A stretch of DNA of 64,000 bases from Sipunculus nudus (Eukaryota; Annelida; Sipuncula; Golfingiida; Sipunculidae): contig CM049306.1 of assembly GCA_026874595.1 (NCBI GenBank), forward strand, positions 94,665,642 through 94,729,641. The letters are read 5' to 3'. A program made the translations under genes and the position numbers. The notes under the pieces are model-generated. The model ran no database searches. It was given only the letters and a program-made list of their open reading frames with translations, and was not told the DNA's origin. Shown here one piece after another: positions 23,290 through 33,621 of the stretch. Positions within the stretch are counted from its first letter, which is position 1, and each line of letters begins with the position of its first letter.

Positions 23290-26200
23290 GTCAGAAGAAA
23301 TTTACATTCCTCATAACATTGTTTCTCAGTTTTCATTTATTTGTAAATGAACTTTATAAGTAGAATGAGACATGATAGGATTCCATGATAGGAGAGTTTG
23401 GTAACTTTTAAGTGGCTTGGAAAATGTTGAATCCACAAATATCTGTCAGACAGTGGTTTCTACATTATTTCTAGATCTCTGATTTTTATGAGAGCTGCTG
23501 AAGATAACATGTTCACTAGTCACTGCAATAAGCTTCTCATTTGTTGCTTTATCCACTGTCATCTGCTGGCATCCTTAGTAATTCCCCATATGTAAAACCT
23601 TCTATATAAATATTAAGCCCAGCAACATGCACATTGTGAATACATTTTATAGATTAAAACTGTTTTTTTATATGCCCATCATACGATTGGAGTATTATGG
23701 TATACCAACTGCCCATCTGTCTGTCTGTCATGCCGTCTGTCCATGCGTTAACTTTTAGTGCCATGATAACTTACTGGGGCTTTGATGGATTTCGTGAAAC
23801 TCCATAAATACTTACCAACAGATTACCTCACCCAAGTTTGATTATTGGCAACGTCCATGCATATTTATAAAGGTCATGGGTCACTAAGCTACTTTGTGGT
23901 GTCGCCATTATGACTTACAAAGAATATGACGGATTTTGATAAAAATTATCAGAAACTTTAATCAATAAAATATCTCTCCTTAGTTTGAATTCCAGTGAAA
24001 TCCATGCATATTTAATGAGGTCAGAGGTCACGGCACTTTAGAGGCACCTTGGGGACTTACCAAAAATTCTGTTGATTTTCATGAAACTCATTATACATAT
24101 TTACTTATAGACTTTCTTACCTGATTTACATTCTTATTAAAATTCACACATATTTAATGAGGTCAGAGGTCACCGCACTTTTGACTTACCTTTTTGACTG
24201 ACATAATCCTATGGATTTACATGATACCAATAGACTTTCTTACCTGATTTACATTCTCATCAAAATTCACACATATTCAATGAGGTCAAAGGTCACCGCA
24301 CTTTGAAGGTGCCTTGGTGACTTACAAAAATCCTATGGATTTACATGAAACTCACACATATTTATCAAAGGTTTTCACCTGAATAACATTCTCATCAAAA
24401 TTCACACTTATTTAAAGAGGTCAGAGGTCACCAGATACTCGACGGGGGTATTATGCACATTTGTGGTGCTCTTGTTTAATTTGTATTCCCATCCATGTAA
24501 TTGATATTTATTGATGATTAAAAGTAATAGGCTTAAAATTACATTAAGCGTAATTTAAAATTTGTATTTGATAGTTTGAAGCTAGCACACAAAGTAAGGC
24601 ACACAAAGTAGGGCATTAGGCCCTAAATTACTTAATCCAGAAGATTAAGTAGAATATTTAGGACGGATTTAATCTGTCAAGTTTTATGGAGAACTGGATT
24701 TATTTAAAATCACAGGTCTCAGGTTGAGCTGTTACAGTCTACAGAATTAAACATCTGATGGTCAATGTGCTTGTCTTACTCTGCATTTTGATTTCTGATA
24801 TCTTTGTTGTGACATCCATGTTTTATTTTATACAGGAAATTGGGGCATTTGGGTTTATAAATGCTTTAGGGGAATAATTCAGGGTTCAGAGTTTGATAAG
24901 GGCATTAAAGTATAGCATGATAAAACTCTGAAGACGGGCCCAAGCTTAAAATTTGAATTTGATAGTTTGAAGCTAGCACACAAAGTAATGGCATTAGGCC
25001 CTAAATTACTTAATCCAGAAGATTAAGTAGAATATTTAGGACGGATTTACTCTGTCAAGTTTTATGGAGAACTGGATTTATTTAAAATCACAGGTCTCAG
25101 GTTGAGCTGTTACAGAAAATTCCAGTCTACAGAATTAAACATCTGATGGTCAATGTGCTTGTCTTACTCTGCATTTTGATTTCTGATATCTTAGTTGTGA
25201 CATCCATGTTTTATTTTATACAGGAAATTGGGGCATGTATTTTTTAAATGCTTTAGAGGAATAATTCAGGGTTCAGAGTTTGATAAGGGCATTAAAGTAT
25301 AGCATGATAAAACTCTGAAGACAGGCCCAAGCTTAAAATTTGAATTTGATAGTTTGAAGCTAGCACACAAAGTAATGGCATTAGGCCCTAAATTACTTAA
25401 TCCAGAAGATTAAGTAGAATATTTAGGACGGATTTACTCTGTCAAGTTTTATGGAGAACTGGATTTATTTAAAATCACAGGTCTCAGGTTGAGCTGTTAC
25501 AGAAAATTCCAGTCTACAGAATTAAACATCTGATGGTCAATGTGCTTGTCTTACTCTGCATTTTGATTTCTGATATCTTAGTTGTGACATCCATGTTTTA
25601 TTTTATACAGGAAATTGGGGCATGTATTTTTTAAATGCTTTAGAGGAATAATTCAGGGTTCAGAGTTTGATAAGGGCATTAAGGTATAGCACAATAAAAC
25701 TCTGAAGATGGGCCCAAGGCACAACTTGATCAGCAGAGTGTGTTTAGTTAAAATTGGACCTGTAGGGGTAAAGAAGGGCCTGAAATAATGTGTTAGAGTG
25801 CCAACACCCACATCTTTGAATAAAAGTATGATTATTTCCTTCCCTCTAGAGGAGAGATTATCACAAATGTTATTCATCTGTGATGAATTCATGGGAGCAC
25901 TCCTTCTGTTCTCCCTCATCAGTCTAACTTAACATCTTTCACATTTAGCTCACCTATAGATAGACATGGTTGCAAGAGGTCAGGGTGAAAAGTCAGGGAA
26001 AAATTATATTTTCAAGGTCAGAGAAAAGTCAGTGAATTTCATACAAGTCAGAGAATTCTTTGATATTTTGGAAGTCAGGGAAAAGTCCGGGAATTTTAAT
26101 GGTTATGGCTATCGCAAATAGTTATCAGGTTTGCATCTCATATAAAATGTGGTAAGTTTGCAGTTTTAATCTTGTTTGCTTCTAATTTTTGTACAACATG

Positions 26201-29200
26201 GTTGATGATGCAGAGTATGGATACACAACGCACCAGTATAACACCAACAATTAATGATGAACCAATTCTGTTTCAGAGCAGATATATAAAAAAGCAATAT
26301 CTGATGTATCATTCTGTTGTTCATTACATTTCTCCAATGAAGTTTTGCATTGGGTTGTCTGTAAAATGTCATTTTTCAATACACATGCAAAATTAGTGTG
26401 ATGATTTATCCTTGAAAACCAACTGAAAGTAAGGGAATAGTCAGGGAATTTTTTTCAGAGTTGGCTGCTGGCAACCCTAATAGAGGAAGAACCCTATCAG
26501 TAAAGAAGTCACAAGTTCAAAGGTCAAGGTCACATCACCCACTTCTTGAAAAAATACTGTGGAAGCATTCACACTTTTAACCCTATGCCTTCCACCTTAC
26601 ATGTATGGCTCACCTACCAATGGTGGAAGAACCCTATTAATTTCTAGGTCACATGGTCAAAGGTAAAAGTCACAGGACTGCTACCTGATTTTCACAATGC
26701 GCAGGTTTACAGTTTAATACTCATCCAGTCTAACTATGCCCCCTGTGTGAGGGGATGCTCTGCTTTGCAAAGCCCCTTGTTCATTTGTAATTATATCCTG
26801 ATCTTCAAAGGTAAAATCAGCTGAAATGCAACATGTTTGTAAACCTCATAACTTTTAGAAATATTGCACATTTTATCCTCAAACTTGACACACAATTTAT
26901 TTCAATCAACCAAGTTCTTGGACAACTGATGACCTTGGCCATGATTTCCAAGGTCAGATAAGCTTAATTATATGTTATTGTCTCTAGGATTTCTTGTGAA
27001 CATTTTTTGGGGAATTTTTTTCAGAGTTGGCTGCTGGCATTTCCGATTGAGGAAGAACCTTTTTCATATTTTTCTGCATATTTTTCAGTCAAATAATATA
27101 AACAATTTGTTTCCACTGAGTTCTCAGAAAAATTAAATTTAAACTGGTAACCTTGACCAGGATCTTCAAAATGAAATATGCCAAATTATAGTGTGTATCC
27201 GGGACTTCTTGAGAACATGATAGCTTATGAAGTATTGCATATTTTTCCCTACAATTTAACACACTTATTGTTTTCATTTATTGGTGACCTTGATCATGAT
27301 ATTCAAGGTCAAATCTGCACAATTCTAGGTTATTGTGACCCGCATAGCTTTGGAAGTTCTGAAGATTTTTTTCTCAATTTTCTCACTGTGCTTGTTTCCA
27401 CCAAGTTTTATCTTCAAGGTAAAAATAAAAATCTATGGTTTCATATGCCATAGTGCATATTTTCCCTCAAATTTCTGGTTGGGGCCCTTTGGGGGGGGGG
27501 GGGGCCACAGTAGCAGTACTGTTACCAATTATATGTTTTTGTTCCAAGGCCAGAGTTTAGTTTTCTGTCATCTTCAATAAGAATTTGCTTCAGTTATCTG
27601 CTGATGTCAATTTATACTTTGTTAACCTAAAATATGCATAAACCAGTGGCGGATCCAGAGGGGGGCACCGCGGCTCTTGCCCCCCAGTTGAGCTGAAACA
27701 TCTCTCATTTTATCTATTTCTTTTCCCATTTATTCCTAATTTATTTTCATTTGACACATCTCTTTTTAATTCCCTAGAAATCAGATTATTATCCTCACTG
27801 TATTACTTTCCCATTCATAAGTTAAGAATATTAATGAACAGCTTTGTCATTGAGTCCATATTATAAGGTGACATCCAGATATTTCTTTCACAAGGTCTTC
27901 TGTTATTACACTCTGGTGGGTCATAACACCGAGGAACCCCGAAGTTGCATTCGCCTGTGAGTGAGGCACGGCCTTCCCAGTAGCCTAAGGAAAAGCCGGT
28001 AAAAGTTTGATTTACGACTTGAACATTTTAACAATTATTTTATCATGAGAATTACTTTTGAAAGATGATCATATTTTGCAAGTTATAAACATAGAATGTT
28101 GATGTCAGTGGTGAACATCTCTATCTGTTTATAAATTGCAAAATATCATCATTTTTCTAAAGTTATTCTCATGGTAAAATAATTGATAAAAGTATTCAAG
28201 TAGAATGTTGATGTCTATGGTGAAAATGCACATCTACTTTCCAGTTAATATCCTTATTTTGAGGAAATACAAATATGAAAGCCAGCCACATGTTATTATA
28301 TCCCCAAAAGAAAATCCTAATATTTTATGTGACAGGTACCTCAAAATATCCTCTTTACATTGTACATTGAAAAACCCAAAAAATTTCCCCATAACCTCCC
28401 CCATATACCTGTAATTATATATATATAGTGATATATAGTGAAAATGAAATAAAAAAATAAATATTTCTAATTATATTTATAATTATATTTACATATATAT
28501 ATGTATATATATATATGTATATTTATATATATATATATATATATATTAAATTTACAAAACATAATTTTAAGAACTTAGATTTAATAATACCCATCAGCCA
28601 CCAACCAAATTTTAGCGCCCCCAGGTTCTCGAATTTCTGGATCCGCCCCTGCATAAACCCCAGGTGTGTACTTGTGATTTCAGAAGTGACATTTTGGTTG
28701 TCATTGTGGAGGGTAAACATTCAAAGGCAGGCAAAAACGCACATAAACTTCATTTTTAATACCTGAAGAACCACACAACAAGACTCTGTAACCAGCATTT
28801 ATATTCATGAGCAAAAAATCAATATTTTAACCATAATTTGGTGGTTTTGTTAAGTGGTATTGTGCTGCCATCTAATGGGTAGATTTGTAACCAAATGTTC
28901 AAATTGACCCTGGCCACCATTCATAAACCAGCAGCCAGGTGCTTTGACACAGTATTGCCGTTAGAGGTCTGGTCCAGTAAGTGGACCGATCTAAGCGGTC
29001 CAGTCCATTTATAAAAATATCATTAAAATAAATTAAAATTGTAGTTTTTTATTCTGCTTATATTCTTCATAAATTTTTCACTACATATATTTGTTCAAGT
29101 ATTTAACAAAACTGATATATCACACACACAGCAGAATGTGCAATAAATGTAATATTATGATCTATATCTATTGTGCAGAGCATGCAGGGTGGTTATAATA

Positions 29201-32200
29201 TAAACCAAATTGAGCAGGATTGTGTTAGCTGATTCAGATAGTCTGCTTGGCGGGGATGACTACGGGTTGACATTAGCTGATAGTGATGTAATGTTTAAGG
29301 TGCAATTTTAAAACAGAAAACTTATTAATCTAATGTTAATGATTTAATATACCTGCAGAGTATACATAGGCTTATGTATTTAATGTAGAAAAATTGTTCA
29401 TATCATACTTAGATGCACAGTGATACAGAGGGAAAGAACCTTCAGTACAGCATGAGACAATGATTATAATGCTGAACATTTCACTGCAGTTTATAGCAAA
29501 ATTACCCTTTACTGTTACTCACAAAACTGAAAATACAAAATATACTCATTATACTCTTGCAGTTGCCATTGCTTTAAATACATTTTACAAAGCTAAAGAG
29601 TCTTTCTTTGAAAGGTAATTTACACCATGTTCTTGGTTGAAACTAAATCCATAATGTCATCTGTTTAGCTTAAACCTTTAAAAATTAGGTAGAGTGGTTC
29701 AGACCGGTCTGTTCCAGTGTAGGGATAACATGTCCGGTACTTTGTGTTAGCGGTCCATTCTGTGTAACCATTAATTCTGTTCTTTAATAGGGCTCAAACT
29801 GACTTATATATTTCCTGTATTTTCTTATGAAAAAAAGGTCTCCTGTAATGTCATATAAAGTGCAACCTGTCTTATCTGGACAGTCAAGGGATTGACATAT
29901 TTTGTCCTTAATAGCCAGGTGTCCTCTCAAGCCAGGTTTGCAATTAAATGTCATGGAGAAAACATATTTCCGAAAACATATTTATTAACATGCACTGTCA
30001 TTTAGAGATACATATCCCTCTTCTAAGCCATGAGGTTCAGCTCCTCATTTTGACTCCTGGAGCAGAATCTTTTTCTGTCACGGGCAGAATATTCCTCATA
30101 AACAGCTAGATATTCAGCCTTTGCAAGTTGCAACTTGCGTCTTTCCTCACTGAAACTGTTCTGCCAGTGCTTGCACACCTTTCTTTGAAGTTTTACTGGT
30201 GTGGAGGAAATTAACTTTCTCCAACAACCTGAGCTCTGCCATGGAATATGGGTGCTAGCTATCTGGTGGCATTTTCCAATAATATTCTTGCTTCATTAAT
30301 TTGTGATAATCTCAGTGGCATTGACAGTGCACAGAAGGTTGTAATGGCAGCAAAACTTAGTCCAAGCATTTCACATGTGAACATTGTTTTTGCTGTTAGA
30401 TTACTGGGTTTGTTCGAGCTTGTTATCTTTCATGGAGGCTGGTTTTGAGACTAAACAGGGTTTCACCAACCCTTGTGATCAAACTGTGAACCATAATGGG
30501 AGTAAACAACAAACAATCACATATTTGAAACGGATTATCAGTTTGACTTATTATGACTATAATCCCTTCATTAAGTCCTGGCTTAACACAGAGAAATGCC
30601 TTGTTTGTATTAATTTGGGCCCTGTTGACAAGCGGTGCCCTAAAGTGATCACCATGTCAGTCTGTCCTTTTCGTCCTTCTGTTCTTCCATCCTTCCATCA
30701 GTGACACTTTCTTTCACACGCCATAACTCAAGAACAACATACTTCAGCTTTCCCAAATTCACAGGAATGATTGGTTCATACAAGGGCTCCAGACCTTTTT
30801 AATAACAGATCTGTCGGGATTCAATATGACTGCCACAGCGCATTTGCTGATTTTCTTTCACATGTGATAACTCAAAAACCACATACTTCAATTTCCCAAA
30901 TTCACAGGGATGATTGGTACATATGAGGGCTCTAGACCTATTGAATTACAGACCTGTTGGAATTCATATATGGCCCCCACAGCCCAATTGCTGATTTTCT
31001 TTCACCCATGATAACTCAACAGCAACATTTTTAAGCTTTCCCAAATTCCCAGGGATGATTGTTACATATGAGGGCTCTAGACCTATTGAATTACAGACCT
31101 GTTAGAATTCCAATATGGCCACCACAGCCCAATCACTGATTTTCTTAGCACATTATAACTCAACAAAAACATACTTCCCCTTTTCCATATTCACAAGGAT
31201 GTTTGGTACCTATGAGGGCCCCATCCCTGTCAAATTACACACCTGCTAAAAATCCAATATGGTGGCCAGACCACAATCTTAGTTTTAGTATTGCAGACAT
31301 TATTTCAGACATATCTTTTTTAAATAATATTTGAACCAGTAGCATATTTTCCCCTCATGCATATTGTGAAAAACCTGTTTTCTTTGCATATTTTGAAACT
31401 ATAAACTAAAACTAAACTTTTTACCCATCTGTAAACCAGCCAACCACTACTGGAAATGTTGGGCTTTGAGGACCATTGTCCAACCATATCTAGTTAATTG
31501 CATGGTGAGTACCATTGCATAAGGCCCTTGCCTCGACCTCATCAACTTAGAAAAATAATTTGCTATCAGTGACTGGCCCCCCTGACCTGCACTTGGTAGG
31601 CATGGTGAGCACATCAGATCTTTACATGTATGAGCAAACAAACTGAGAAATATGCCAGGAATGTTTTGACAGGTAAACACTTGTTGTGAACACTTTTGTC
31701 GCAGCCAGGAGATCAAGGTGTTTGGCTGCTCTCACTGGCAGACACTCAACCTGCTGATCATGTCCCCATTCGCTAGGTTGATTTACCTGAAAACACTGGC
31801 TTGCACTGGCAGCATCAACTGTCCCTAGGCCCAATTAGGGAGATGTCCACCCTTGAGAGGTTTTATTTATACATAATATATGGGGGAAATTTAAGGGACT
31901 TATGTATTTTGTCCATAATAGACAGTTAGAGAGGTGTCTGCAAGTTCAGGTTACACTGTAACCAACAAAGTTGGTGGATACTATGGGTTTTTGTTGGTCT
32001 GGCCACCACAGATAAATGTTGTATGTGCAATATTTTAAAAAATTTTTCACAGATCTTTACCAAACTTAATATATGCATAGATATTGGTGAGAGGATGAAC
32101 CCTATATGAAATTGGGTTGTGACCTGTACTATAAGAGTGATCTTTACCGTGATTAGGTCCGTTTAGGGGGAAATCACACAATTTTTTAAATGTCTCATGA

Positions 32201-33590
32201 AATCTTGCATGGATTGATCCAAAAATCAAGTTTACTGAAGAGCTTGGATAGCTTTGTCATGTACCGGAAACTGGTGGTGCCACCTATTCATGATACTTAT
32301 CTTGTTTAAGCACCTTTTAATACCCCCATCATTTCCTCGAACAGGATTGTGAGCATTATAACTAAAAAATATTTCACAGATCTTTACCAAACTTGATATG
32401 TTCATAGATATGGATGAGAGGATGAACCCTATTTAAAATGGGGTCATGACCTTTCCTTTGAGAGTGTCCTTGACCTAGAATATTTCCATATTTGGTGAAA
32501 ATCACACTCATCTCTCAATAAGGGATGCATTTATTGATAAAAAAAAATTGGAAGATCTTGTATAGCTTTGTCTTATGCGGGAGACGGGTGGCGCCACCTT
32601 TTGTCCTTTTCTTGTTTTAGTGAATTTTAATACCCCCTTCAGTGCCTCTTGACAGTACTGAAATAATGGACACATTTTCTTCTCATATTATGCATATACA
32701 TAGATTTAGGTTATGGGATGAGGTATATTTAAATTTGAATCATGACCTCCCCTATGGGAGTGACCTTGACCTTGCATATTCCCATATTTGGTGAAATATT
32801 GTTTCTTATATTTATAGATGGAAGAAACCATGGTGGCTTGCCAAGTGTCAGTATATACTTCTGAAAATGGGGGCCAATCTTGAAGGGGAAGGGGGGGGAT
32901 TAAACGTCTTTGGATACTATGGCATCTGCGGTGCCAAAAATATCTAGTTTAATATATTTTTTCACTGCACAATTATGTTACCATAATTTTTAGTAAATTT
33001 ACATTACTGAATAATTACTCTTATATAAACCTATTATTATTGAAAAGATGAAGCTGAATTGTAGAACTGTCAGTGTAACTGATGCAGTCTTATGAATATA
33101 GCCATCTAATTTTATATATATTATATATATATAATATAAACCTGTTTAAACAGACCTTTAGAAGCTGATGGGAGGAAATAATGGTCATGCAAATTTACAG
33201 TGTCAACCACAATTGAGCAATGAAAACTCTATATTTCCTGTATTTCAGCTGAAAAATGCTTTAAACTCACAAATGTTTGTCTCAAGTCCTCTTATAAAAT
33301 TCTTGTATATTTGTGCAGGAGCCTGATGTTAGCCCTGTTTATTTATGGAAACACATTAATAGTATGTATATAAAATACAGTACATTAGTTATTTTGAGAG
33401 CTCATACAGTCATCATTCCTTGGTATGAGCTCCAGAGCTGTAACTCCTCTGAATAGTACCATAAGTATTATCTAATTTTTTTTCTATCCTCCAAATCTGA
33501 GATAAGCTAGAAAGTTTAATTTTAATAATTAAACATGAAATGGGCAATGCATTTGTTATTGAGAACAAGTAGAGGTGTTAGAAATATGTG

Positions 33591-33621
<31 letters not shown>

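Larger units (their letters stand above)
29858..31958 (-). mobile_element. pogo/Tigger-like DNA transposon relic
   Basis: Termini AAGTGCAACCTG (left) and CAGGTTACACTG (right) are near inverted repeats, each flanked by TA (29856-29857 and 31959-31960), the Tc1/mariner-pogo target. A second copy of the subterminal motif (TATTTTGTCC..TAATAG.CAG) occurs near both ends in the same orientation. A minus-strand remnant of a Tigger/CENP-B-type transposase lies at 30023-30242. A 144-bp tandem array is embedded at 30700-31290. Confidence 0.65.
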
